Assembly: GCA_964035795.1 (NCBI GenBank)
Contig: OZ038320.1
Location: 13,033,076-13,097,075, forward strand
DNA length: 64,000 nt
Reading direction: 5' to 3'
Source of the DNA: Pterobdella sp. o SKG-2022
Lineage: Eukaryota; Annelida; Clitellata; Hirudinida; Piscicolidae
Program-made: the position numbers and the translations under genes
Shown: positions 44,358-56,432 of the stretch, piece after piece
Position numbering within the stretch: position 1 is the stretch's first letter
Layout of the letters: the number at the start of each line of letters is the position of its first letter
Notes under the pieces: generated by a model
Seen by the model: only the letters and a program-made list of their open reading frames with translations
The model's database searches: none
Told to the model about the DNA's origin: nothing

Positions 44358-46330
44358 CAAGACATTTCTTATTTGCAACCCAAAAATCTCACAAGAGGGT
44401 GAAAATTGGTCTACTTCTTGTTGCATTTTGATGCTGATTGATAGCGTTGAGCGCACAATCATCAGCAAAGAGAAGGTCTCTAATTGAGGTTTCTTTGATT
44501 TTTGTGATTGCTTGTAGACCTCGGAGGTTGAAAAGTTTTCCATTGAATCGATATGTGATAGGATCGCCAGGTGAGCTGTCATTGACTTTAAATTCTTATG
44601 GAAGCGTTTATTTTTCCCTGTGAAATTAAAAAAAATCATTGAGTTTTCAGATAAGCAAAGTGCCACCAGCTTTGAATACCTCTGCCGGTATAGCGTCAAA
44701 ACCTGGCGCTTTAGCTACTGACCATTGCTTAATGGCTCTAGTGACCTCCTTCACAGACGAAAGAGCATCAATATCTTTGTGACTTGGGGTAGGCGATGAA
44801 TAGCTTCATCACTTATCTCCAATGGTCGATTGAGGACACTATTAAAATGTTCGGCCTATCTTTCCAAGATCCCCTTCTTGTCAGTGACCAATCTTGAGCC
44901 ATCCGCACTGAGTATAGGTGTGCTTTCTGATGTACGCGGTCCCTAGAGGCCCTTGAGAGGGTCGTAAAAGCGCTTCATGTCGTGTCTATCCGCAAAACTT
45001 TTAATCTCGTCAGCTTTTTGGCAAAGCCATGCATTTTGAAAAATTCGGAGCTTTTTTTGAACATTTCTGCGTTTATTGATATTTTTCTTTGCATCAGAAC
45101 CCGGATTATTCTCGTGCGCTCTGTGAAAATGAAGTTTCTCTTCCAATAGAGTTTAATTTCAGTATCATTTTCATCAAACCGGTTTTGATGTTTTCTGGAA
45201 GTTGAGCCAAGTACTTTTGAGGCAGTAGAATAGATTTTTTTTTCATGAATTCCCAGTCGTTGCTCTCAACCATTGACAGCTGATGTTCAAAGGTGGTCAC
45301 GAATTTCTGAACAGTTGAGTTTCAGCTTTGCGACGTCAAGTCGTTTTAGAACTTTTTGTCCTTGTGGCCTTCTCATTGGACTACTGTGTAACTTGGTTTT
45401 CGAAACTATGAGCCAATGAACTGTCCAACAATCTGCATCACACTTAGCCTTTTTTACTCGCACCTCACGTCGGTCTTTGGATCTGACAATGATGAAGTCA
45501 ATGAGATGTCAATGCCTCTATTGGGGGTGCATCCAAGATGTCTTGTTGAGTGTTGGAAGTCGGAACAGAGTGTTGGTAATAGTGAGTCCATGAGATATGC
45601 AGGTTTTTAGCAGTCGTAAACCGTTGCTATTGCATTTGCCAACTCCATGATGACCTAGAACTCCTTGCCAAGCCTGCTAGTCTTTACCAACACGAGCGTT
45701 GAAATCGCCGAGTGGAATGAGTTTATCCGACTGTGGCAATGAGGGTTTCTAGTTTCTCAGAATTTATACTTTACGTCATCTGTATTAGTCATAGTAGGAT
45801 CGTATGCACTTATGAAGATAGCAGATCTTTTTTTTCCAAAGGAAGTTTGAGTGTCATAAGACGATCACTCAAGCCATCCAGGACATTATCGAGCTTCTTC
45901 ACTATGTGATTTTTAATAGCAAAATCAACTTCAGCTTTGCGTCCTCCACTTCCTTCCACTCCAGAAAAAAGTGTAGCCACCACCAAGAGGTCCTTTGTCC
46001 GAGAGACGGGTTTCACTGAGAGCAGCAATGTCCACTTGATAACGCCCAAGTTCTTTGGCAATCAGGACTGTTCTGCGACCTGGTTCTTCTGATTTGTTAG
46101 AATCTATTAAAGTTCAAACTTTCCAGCATGCTAAAGTTGAAAAAAGTGGATTTTTATTTGGACCATAAAGATGGGAAACTCACCAGTTGCGGTTTTCTGG
46201 CCGATTGTGTGTAGAACAGGCTATTTTTGGAGCACCTTTTTTATCTCCCTTTTCAGGCAAGAAGGCAAAAGCTATCCTAAAGAGGGCTGCTTGGTCGCTC
46301 AAGGGGCTGCCAAACTTTTGATGTAAGGAG
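44358..46330 (-). mobile_element. APE-type LINE with internal deletion, minus strand
   Basis: The minus strand reads through an endonuclease: VDIAALSETRLSDKGPLGG, GYTFFWSGVEGSGGRKAEVD, LSDRLMTLKLPL, SAIFISAYDPTMTN and then [16 protein letters not shown]. It is followed by a linker and VTRAIKQWSVAKAPGFDAIP and AEVFKAGG of the RT. About 100 bases later comes [20 protein letters not shown] and [11 protein letters not shown]. The jump from the early RT to the FADD box means an internal deletion near 44.63 kb. The DIAALSETR...AYAPT type endonuclease and the AKAPG-x-D-x-IPAE motif are common in animal APE LINEs; I cannot fix the clade. Stops and frameshifts are frequent. Confidence 0.8.
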
Positions 46331-47235
46331 GTTATAATGAACGTTAAGCTGATAGAGACCAAAAACTTTACAAAGGATGTTAATTATTTGAATGAAGCTT
46401 AGTATTTTGTAATTTTAAAAATATATAGGAGACTATAATTTTGAATTGATAATTGAATAAAATTTATAGATGATGTGAAAATTGTTTGAAATGTTATTAT
46501 GTCAATATAAATATTTTTATTATTCAAAAAAATCTTTCAAAAAAAATTTTTGCAATTTCATTTAAAAAGTTTAAATAAGAATTTGCATAACAAAAATTAA
46601 GAATGAATAAAAACACAATTTAAAAGTAAACAAGTGAAAAATGAACAGCTTTAAAGACAGTTTAAAATTAATGGAGAAAATAAAGTTTGAAACAATTTTA
46701 AACAACAATTTCAAAAAAATTAATTCAAGGAAAAAATTTAAATAAGAAATTTTAAAACGAAAAAAATTGAAAATAAACAAAAAGTGAAAAAAATTCTAAA
46801 ACAAAACGAATTGATAAATTGATTATAAACGAATTAAGCAATTTTAGGAATCTAACATTTGAAAAAGTATAAAAGGGACTTAATCATTAAAATGATACAA
46901 CCAATATAAATGAGAAACTACAAACTTAACTAATCCATTTGTTATACACTTTTTCTCATAAGCGAAATTTCAACTGAAATGCTGTAATGACGTAAGACGC
47001 TTACGTCGACAAAGAATCAAATTTTAGAAATAATTTTCGAGTTGAAATAATTAAAACAATAATTATAAAAAACAATAAAACTTCAATTTATTTTTAAAAA
47101 ATTTATTTTAATTGTTTTATGAAATTTAAATTATTAGTTAAAAAATTAGATATTAATTATGAATTAAGTTTTGGCCAACTCAAAAATAAGTCAAAAACTT
47201 GAGTGTTGAACAGTTCAAATATCTAAGTGCGTCTC
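46331..47235. other. AT-rich spacer, nothing recognised
   Basis: About 900 bases of very AT-rich sequence with many A and T runs. No coding or structural feature is supported. Confidence 0.5.
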
Positions 47236-47385
47236 TAATTTTCCTTTGAACATTTTCGCAAGCATTTGAAAACAAGTCTTTATAGCCGCCTCTCTGTCGT
47301 AGTTCTTTGAGCTACACAAGCGCCTCTGCAGCAAACCTAGTTTGCAAACTGTGCGTCTTATATATGAATTATAATTATAATATTT
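47236..47385 (+). mobile_element. 3' fragment of the LINE family seen at 60.1-61.3 kb
   Basis: Shares TTTTCGCAAGC, then AAGTCTTTATAGCC, and AAGCGCCTCTGCAGCAAACC with TAGTTTGCAAACTG, in the same order as the minus-strand end of the 60.1-61.3 kb element. It is a 5'-truncated copy of about 150 bases. It ends in an AT-rich flank with ATAATTATAATTATAAT units. Confidence 0.8.
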
Positions 47386-48859
47386 CATAAAATATTTGGG
47401 TTTAAATATTGAATGAAACTTGATATCCTTTTATTAATTAATTAATTTTATTGTAGCATATATCCCTTTTTTCCAACTTTCTAGAAGATTGTCGCTTTAA
47501 AAAATCAAAATTAAGTCAAAAAAAAGTTCGCCAGTGAAACAATGACGATTGGTTATTGAGAAATGATTATAATTAAAATATAATACTTATTATAACCAAA
47601 GTTTATTAAGTTCACTCGAAAGTGAAATTAAAATAAACTCATAAAAACGCTAGTTTCAACAGTTTTTTTTATAAATAAAATAGGTCAAAAAACTGATCTT
47701 CTGGAGAAACACCAAAAAATACAAAAAAGAAAGAAGAGGAAACTTGATAAAAGTAACGGTAGAAGGTCGGTTAGAGATTTAAAAGGTGAGCCAAGAAAGA
47801 AGTCTTGTACTTACCAGTTCTGTACTCACCAGTCCTAGTTTTGTACTCTCACTAGTTTCCTTAGTTACCAGATCCCACTGCCTTCATCACCAAACCAGGT
47901 AGTCTATAGTAACTCCGCCGTTTCAGGTCCCAGTCCGGGTAAGGAAGGAGAAAGGCCAGAGCTGCCTGAATTGTGAGTTTTTTAAATTGGTATTTATTCA
48001 ATTACTAGAATGTAGAATAGAAAATAAAGGAATTAATAAAACTACACCCTTTAATTGTATGTTCAGTTGATTATGTGTTTTTTCAACTAAAATTAAACGT
48101 TTTCATCTCAAATTAAATGTTAATAACTGGCCTACACATCAAACAAAGATAGTTCCACGTCAACTTACACTTGACACTAAGCTTGTACACAATTTCAAGT
48201 GTCTCAGAACTTAAACTATTTTGTAATGGCCAGCCAAGCAGTTTTTGTGAAATCGCTGTGTGTTTCGGATTTGCTGCGACAGAAGAAACATGATATCAAA
48301 CACCTGTTAAGTTTGGTTTCAATTTTTAAAGTTCTATCATTTAGTATCTGTAAATAAATCTTGCAAAAAATCGAGCCTCAAGTCAATTAAAGTAAATCTT
48401 AATTTTTGGCATATTTAAAAAAGAATAATTGAAACATTAGGATTAAAGAAAGTAGTTACATACTTTTACAATTATTTTTTTGATCATTATCTTTAAATTA
48501 TCCCTCCATTTTGGTGTCTTGTCTTCTGTATTCCGAACAACAAGAGGTTTCTATTAACACACTCTTCAAATATGGATTCCTTCTTCGATTCTTTATTTAT
48601 TCGTCGGACGTTAGCAGTGGCTAAGTTCACGCGTTTTTCCAATTTCTTCATTTTTCTTGAAGATTGGTTAGAATGCTCGTAAGATCCTTTCTACGGCATC
48701 ACTCGTCGGTCACGTTAAATACGACAAATATACGTAAAACACGCAAATCAACTTGGTCGAAAATTATTCAACCTACCAACATTACCAAAAATGTGGAAAT
48801 GAAGACAGTGATGAATGTAAAAAAATATAAAAAGTCGAACTAAAACCTCTGGAATCCCT
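47386..48859. other. AT-rich stretch with one GC-richer island
   Basis: At 47.80-47.98 kb the composition changes: TACCAGTTCTGTACTCACCA and CCCAGTCCGGGTAAGGAAGG, with CAGAGCTGCCTGAATTG. This could be the 5' end of a LINE or an isolated repeat; no coding frame follows it. The rest is AT-rich and unassigned, apart from the fold-back fragment at 48.22 kb. Confidence 0.4.
48218..48300 (+). repeat. Fragment related to the fold-back element at 18.3-18.5 kb
   Basis: GCAGTTTTTGTGAAATCGCT, GTGTGTTTCGGATTTGCTGC and AGAAGAAACATG align with 18477-18536 on the same strand, where the right arm of the fold-back element runs into its flank. That suggests the element extends beyond the arms I marked there. 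Confidence 0.5.
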
Positions 48860-49128
48860 ATCTCTCTACCACCCGTTCTATAACTTTTTTTGACACCCTA
48901 TCAAACGCTTTACTTATATTTAGCAAAAAGTATGAACGGGCTTGCAAGAAGCAGCTGAGCTTTTTTTCACCAAACTGGGTCTTGATGGAGAAAGGCTTTA
49001 AAAAAAACCCAGATTGAGGCCTTGTTCTTGTCAGTGTTAAAGGGACAAAGAGGGGTAAACAGATTTGATCCCTTGTGGTAATTGATTCCGACTACGGGTA
49101 AGCCTGTTTCTTGGGACTACAAGTTTGT
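48860..49128 (+). repeat. Dispersed repeat of unknown class, copy 2, with an RT scrap
   Basis: From 48.96 kb this matches the repeat at 8.28-8.66 kb (GATGGAGAAAGGCTTT, CAGATTTGATCCC, CCGACTACGGGTAAGCCTG). Just before it, at 48.88-48.95 kb on the minus strand, the words LLNISKAFDRVSKKVIERVV resemble RT motif A (F-x-SKAFDRV). The two may belong to one element or may be adjacent by chance. Confidence 0.45.
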
Positions 49129-52100
49129 GGTTGGAGTTTTTATAATGAAATCATATAACTTCAATTTTTTTAAAATAATTATTTAAACTCTTTGGTTTCT
49201 GTATGAGTTTGTCACTCACCATGACTACTTTTTTGTTTATTGAAGTAGTTTTCATATTGTTTTATGACGCAGTGTGTTGGCAATTATAAGTTTGTGCTTT
49301 GTGAGTAGCTAGGTTAAAGTATGCCATTAGCATTTATTTTATTTTTGCAAAACTTGCCATGGCACTCAGATACTTACTCCATCTGTCTTTGCATATAAAT
49401 ATGATACAATAATCGCAAATCTCGCTTTGGAAATTTAGTATAAAAGCTTTTTGTTGTTCATAGAGTTCATCTTTGAAACAAAATTTTTTTTATCACAGGC
49501 TTGTAGAACGGGTTCATATGCTGAAATTTTTATCAATTTGATGTGTAAGTTGCACGGTTAAACTGAAGTTGCTGTTGTTTATTTTGTCAAATCTTGGTTT
49601 TATGATTTATTTTATTAGTGAACCATAATAAAATAAATTTAGAATTTTTTTAGTTTTGTGTTATGGTGCTCAAGAATGGAATGTTCACTTATTGCTAGGG
49701 TGCTCCATTTTTAGTTATGACGTCGTTTTTTCATTTAGTTGTCTTTGCATTCTCTCACATTTTTACCCTTAATTAAAATGTAGCTTAGTAAAGTAGATGA
49801 AGGAATTTTTTTCCAAAAAGTTTGTTTTAACACTCTTACTTGAGAACGCTAGATGGAACTGCAATATTGAAAAAATTTGGTAAATAGTTGCTTAGATCCT
49901 TGACATTAATTTGTTGTTACTTTACGTTTTATGCTTTTAGTTTCAATTATTTTTGTTTGTTTTTTAATAATTATATCGAAAAACCAAAAAATATGTTTTT
50001 ATTTTCAAAATATGGAAAATGTTGAAAAATGGCATTTTCAAATTTGATAGATGCGTTAATTTTATATTTTCGATAAGTACAATCATGTCATTAAATGTTA
50101 AAGCTAAATTAAAGATGGTTCAAAAAGTAGTTGAATAACCGTAAAAATATTATCACTAACATAAAAATATAGTGATATTATCGAGACATAACTGAAAGTC
50201 TTGAAAGCCTCGTCTATTCGATTTTTATTTTTACCATTTAAGTCTTTTATTCTAGCATGTTAAATTTTTATTTTGAATAAAAATAACAGTTTATACTTTA
50301 AGATTTTTTTTGTTTGCTTAGTAGTCATGGCAGATATAAATATTTAATGAATTAATAAAAAAAAGTATTGTAGTGCCTTTCCGCGTCATACAAAAGAGCC
50401 TTGAAAATAGTTCGAGGATTTTACGAAAAACAGTAAGAAAGAAAAAATCTTAATTTGAGATAAAAAAAAACTAGAGTGAGAAAAACAAAATTCTGTATAA
50501 AAAGATGAAAAATAGGAATTGTGATGAAATGAAAGAAAAGAATCCTAGGTCGTTCCATTGGGTAGTTTCAAGCCGGTACCAGAACATCTGTAGATCCATA
50601 ACCGGTAGCAGTAGATGAGCTACTTTCAAATTTACTAGTACAAAAAAATGAAATAAAATAGTTCCAATAGTCTACATAATTTAGATTTGGTAGAATGGTT
50701 ATATAAATGAAAATAGTATAGATTTGTCTAATGTTTGTTTAACAGCACAGGTAAACGCTCGTTATTTCAGAAATTTCAGAGCTAGAAGTGTTCCGGATTT
50801 TTGAGAATTGTAGAAATATGTAGTCTTAAATAATTTTTTATAAAAAAAAATCATATCTACAGATTTTTTTATTAGGCGTGGAAATTTTTAAATGGGTCGG
50901 TATATTTATTTCGGTTTATAAAACAATGCGGGTTTTTTATAGTCTAGATTTTTGAATACTTTTTATATGAGCTCCTTATAAATTTTTCCTAACAAGCCAG
51001 ATGTGATGAATATTCTATATTATTTATAACATATGAACAATATAAAATGAACTATTAAATATTTACCTTATCCATAGTTTTTTCTTTTAAAAACTAAAAA
51101 AGTTTAAATTTTTTTTTAAAACTAGTGGCCACAAAACTTGTTACTCAAGTCATTTATAGTGAATAGCCTATTAATACAAGAATGAATTTTTCGAAAAACT
51201 ATTAGCTACTGTATTTTTAAACCCACTCTAAATTATTCAGTTTATTCACTTTTATTGCAAATATATAATTTCATTTTTAAATCCAAAGAGCCGATTCACT
51301 TAAGGTTTCAAGTGTCCAGCATTTTGAATGGCCGTACTATAGAAAACATACTGAAAAGCTTTTCATAGGTTTCAGTAATATATGATCATTTGAAAAATTA
51401 TATGGTCATTTAAAATTATGTTTATTTTAAAAATAATGAAGTTGTGATTAAAAAGAGCTTCTCGAAGTTATTCTATTCCAGAAATTTGGCTTAGCAATCC
51501 ATTCACATACTCGTTTCATACATAAGTGTAATGTCTTAAGCACTAAAAACAGTTTCCAAAAATAGGAATATAACAGAAAAGAAATATAAAAATACTTAGG
51601 TATTTGCTGTTCAGGCGACTACTTTGTTAAAGGTAAGTTGGTAGGCACGAAAAAAAGTAGTACATTAAATTTTAAAAAACGAACAAAACTAAAATAAAAG
51701 CATACTAGAATTTTTATAGAAGAGTTATCAAGAGAAGAGATGATTTTTTTGGTGTGACGCAAGCAGCCGGAATAGCAACAGCAGTATGTTTTCTTATTTC
51801 AAACATGTTATTTAAAAACTATATATATAAGGCTTTTCTAAACTTTTTTTATGGCCTTTCGAAGATTGAAATTATGGCTGACCATTTGTTAAGTCTTACG
51901 GTTCAAGAAATGAGCAGGGAATACAATGTTTTCTAAATTTATACAATCTTAGCAATAAGAAAAACGGTAATAATTTTATTTGAACCGAAATTATCAATAA
52001 GCAATTTTGCACAATCTCTTTAAAAATCAAAAATCAACAGGAATCATTGTCGAGATTTATGAAATTGGATGCTAATTAGATTGCCTTTCCATAACATGAA

Positions 52101-53950
52101 TAATACATGCTTCTCAAGTTGCATTTCAATCAATTCACGGCCATGCTACGAAAATGTGTGTTTAATAAAAAAATTCTATTGAATTCACATCAACAAACCT
52201 AAAAATATGTTTTAAACGCAATATAGTGATATGGTACTAAAACAAAATAACTACCGATGAAACACGCTTTGTTCCTAATGGTACCAAAGTAAAAAGATGA
52301 GCTACTGTGAATTCAATACAACCTACATATCTTATAAGTTTACATTCTGTTAGCTCTTTATTGGATCATTATTTTTTCATGAATAATTAAATGGAACTAT
52401 TAATCGATAATCAAAACTGTATTCAGACTTTAATGATTGCTCCAATAATACTGTTAAACCAACCGCGAAACAGTTTTAACTCAATAAAATGGGAATATTT
52501 GGTCGTATGGATGGTCGGTCTGTATTAAAAACGTAGAATTCAAAAAAATTGCTTCTAAATTGTATCCAATTCAATACTTCAAAACTGTGATTATAGTTAA
52601 ATACATATCATTCATAAAAATTGAGATTTACAATTCTCTACAATAACACAAGACTGCCATAATACTTCTAAACAAAAACATAATTTTAACGGCAAGTGAA
52701 TAATACCCTTGCCTTAAGAAATCCATTAAAAGTCTAATGACTATCTGGAAGTAACCTTCAAAAATAACGCGAAAAGATGTGCAAAAGTTAATGATTGGTA
52801 CTGTATTATTGCTTGCTTCAAGTAATGTGGATGCAGAGGTTCACTGCAACCGTGCTTGTGTCAAAACGAATTCTAGAAATTTAAAAATTAGTTGATATCA
52901 TCGAACAGAATGGATGAAATTAATCCAAAAAATTTTGTATATCATTGTTTACGCTTGAGCGAAAATACCTTCAATTTTTGATTACAGTGGCAATGTTTAA
53001 AATGAGATAGAAATTTTCCAATTAGTTGTCCGGCAAAATGCACCGATCAAAAAAATTTGCTGATATGATTTAAATATGAGAACACCAAACATCAAAAAAC
53101 ATTGTCTGAGAAAATCAAAATAATATTTAAAAAAAATTTAAAACTTAATATCTATTGTTTAAAGCCATGTTTTTGAACATTCAATATACCTTGTGTCTAT
53201 CCAACCAAGCATTCTACATAAAATAAGTGCATTTTTTGTACAGTTTAAGTTCGTTTAAAAACAAAAAAATTGGATGTTTAGTTTATAGTTTTTACATTAT
53301 ATATATTGGAAACACTTGTGTCATCATCTGAACCAGCTTATCATGCTTTCAACGCTATGGACTAAAATTTTATAGCCGATAAAGTGCACCGTTTTATACA
53401 AATAACTATTAGACAAAAATAAATTCACATAATTTTATTATATTATGAATTCAGTATATGCATTATCAAGAAGTGGACATCAATATAATATTATCATTTG
53501 AATCACTATTGATTTTTATCTCGTTCATTCGTAAAGTCATGATGTGATTTGAGAAAGTATTTACAACGGGAAGGAAAGTTTCAAAAGACTAACTTTTGTA
53601 TCGTTTTATAGTGTACTAACATTGTCTAACTAAAAAAAGTGACTATACTAAAACAACATGTTTCCTAATTGGTTAAAGGACGGTTAAATTTGGTTCTTCA
53701 CACTGCTACAGTTTATTGATACAGACGAATATGAAAAATCAAAATATTTTAATAAGCTTTCGATTCAAAAGTTTTTTTTATTTAAATTTGAAAATTTTAT
53801 TTTGGAAAGGTTCATGATAAAATCAGTAGAAAAATGCAAAAATTTTAAACAAAAATGATTTCAAAAATCCAATTAAAATTGGTATTAATTTTCATAAAGC
53901 TAAATACGTTAACCATTTAATATATAGTACCGCATGGACGTACAGTAATT

Positions 53951-53998
53951 TATGGATGGAAGGGTGGGTGGATGGACAGGGGGCATGGATGGATGTTT
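53951..53998 (+). repeat. (GGAT)n-like degenerate simple repeat
   Basis: TATGGATGGAAGGGTGGGTG, GATGGACAGG and CATGGATGGATG form an imperfect purine-rich array of GGAT/GGGT units. It is the only G-rich patch in several kilobases. Confidence 0.7.
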
Positions 53999-54870
53999 AT
54001 TGATATTTTAAATACGATAATAAATATTAAACTTTGAAAAAAGATTTAAAATTTATTGCATTAAATTTTGTGTGCTAATGAAGTTTGAGAGTTTCAAAGA
54101 TGGCTTCAAAGTCATAGGTATAGAATTATAATGAAAAAATTCTCATTTTTATGTGTTAATGTATTTTGAAAAATATTTTTTATTTCAACATATGGCTTAG
54201 TGTAGTTTTAGCTGAAAAATGTTGTACAAACAAATGATTATGAAAATGTAAAAAATCCTGTAAAATAATTTCAAATTATCGAAAATTTTCTACCTATATG
54301 TTGTATGAAAGATTATATCCGACAAAAACAAGTCTGAATTTTAAAAAACTAGGAAAATCTTTTTTATAGGAGTTGAGCGAAATTAATGACTGATTTCAAT
54401 ATACTTTTAAAAATATTGAAATGATTCTTAGTTAAAACCAAAAAACATTATTGATCGTGTATGCCGTGAAGACATGACACTTACAGTTTGGAATTGTACT
54501 GTTGCAACAAAACTCCTGAAAGACTACATTTAAACCGTAAATAGCTTTAAAAACTTAGATCGTACAACAAAGACTCAAAAAACACAGCCATACCGCTCAC
54601 TCTTACAATAACTGAAACTGTTTTTATGATTAAATGTAAAAATATTTCTAAAAAATTTAGGTTGATTTCAAAATAACTAAAATTCACATGTATGTTTGGA
54701 AGATTGCAAATAGTTGAATACAAAATTCATGATATGGTATGTACGCTTTGCACAAATGCTCGTTGCATTCCCATGGAATTCTCAATGCATATATTAACCA
54801 CTATAATTACATCGAGAACCTCACAAGGTTTAAACGATTTGAAAATTTAATTTCATGTTATTTACAAGAT

Positions 54871-54928
54871 ATATTCAACAATATGTTTCATTTGATAGTT
54901 TTTTAAATATTCAACAATATGTTTCATT
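54871..54928 (+). repeat. Short tandem duplication
   Basis: ATATTCAACAATATGTTTCA (plus TT) occurs at 54871-54892 and again at 54907-54928, giving a 36-base period. The copies are identical over 22 bases, so the duplication is recent. Confidence 0.85.
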
Positions 54929-56432
54929 GTGATGTTGGTCATAACAAAGCAGTGAAACAAAACTTTTAAATAAAAATATTTTACAGGTTAATTGGGAACC
55001 AGAGTAATTTCAAAAAAAAAAACTAATTAATTATTCAAAATAAAAAACTCTTGCATTGCTTTAGCATGTATGTGCATTTGTGATATCAAAACAACCTTCA
55101 TTAAAACTCCATACAAATCAGTAAAATAATACTAAATAATTACAATGTTCAATACATTTTTAATACTTTTAAATTGGAAAAAGTAATATAAAACAACTGC
55201 TATTTAAATAAAAAAGAAAATTAAAATAAGTCCAGAAGAAAGCTACCTGAAGTAAGTGGAATTGTAAGAGCCATCAGAATAATTCTATGTTTGAAAAATC
55301 AATCAGGCAAAGTTGAAGAAAAATTTCAAAAAAATTATTAAGACTTAAAAAGAATTGCTTTTTTTTGATTAACCTCTTCTTAAAATTCATCTTAGTATTA
55401 CTTTTATAGAAAATAGTTATTAAGTAAAACCTTCTTTGGAAGACACTTAGTAGAAAACAACACATGTGGAAATAATCTTATAAATATCTAAACTCCAGAT
55501 TTGCAACGAACTTATCAGCCGAAGTCGCTTTGTTTCAGGTAATTTTCCGATAAATTTTGGATAACTGAATTCATTAAATGAAATCAACCACCAACATTAA
55601 ACAAATTGGAATTTTTTCCAAATTAATTTCAAACGGCACCGGTGCTTGGGTTGATTTTGCATGAATTAAAACTTAAAATGATTTCAATAAAATTTTCCAC
55701 GTCTTTTAAAGCCATTCTATAAATATTGCAATAACTAAGTTCGACTAGGAAAGGTCTTATCAAATCCATATTTAGATTGCAATTTCTATTGTATATATTA
55801 GAATGAATCTTAAACGTCAGAGCGATGAAAGTCGCTAGATTTTAAATTTTTCAAATATTTTGTTGAAATAAATAGCGATGAATTTAATATTATTATTCCC
55901 ATATAGTTTCATTATTCGCATACTGTCAGTTTGATTATTTCCAAATGTGTTTATCTCTTTGAAATATAGAGGTGATTTTTTATAGTCTTTTTACCTCGAT
56001 TGAAAAGTTTACACATTGCAAAAAAAATAAAAGGTTTGAAGTGAAAATATTCACGAAATTTTTGTTTCCAAAGACAAATTATATTGTCCCTACGTTAAGC
56101 CCAGTATGAAAGTGCTCGAAAAATTCCTTTAAAAAGATGGATATATTTTTTAATAAAAATAACCTACAATATATTGAAAATCTGTGTGCTAATTACGCCA
56201 AAAACAAAAACTTCTATTCGATAAAACTTTACGAACACAAAAAGAAAACAAAAAAATCTGAAAAATTTACTCAGATACAAATATTTAATGTAGAATACAA
56301 CAAAGGCAAAAATACAACCGTGAAATAAACCTTTGGTTTGTAAAAAACTCATTAAAATACCTAAATCAAAAATGTACAAAAATAAACGATTGATACATAC
56401 TGTAATAGGTGTAGTGTAAAAGAAATTGACCT

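Larger units (their letters stand above)
49129..56432. other. 7.3 kb gene desert, very AT-rich
   Basis: No supported gene, no LINE or DNA transposon signature, and no tRNA-like box pair was found. Small simple repeats at 53.95 and 54.87 kb are listed separately. Short open frames (for example 51754-51933 and 56137-56325) have biased AT-driven composition and no splice or domain support. It includes the 3' flank of the RING gene at its right end. Confidence 0.5.

Noticed and set aside
51754..51936. Possible short membrane protein in the gene desert
   Set aside because: Only 60 codons in very AT-rich DNA; hydrophobic runs there are expected by chance.
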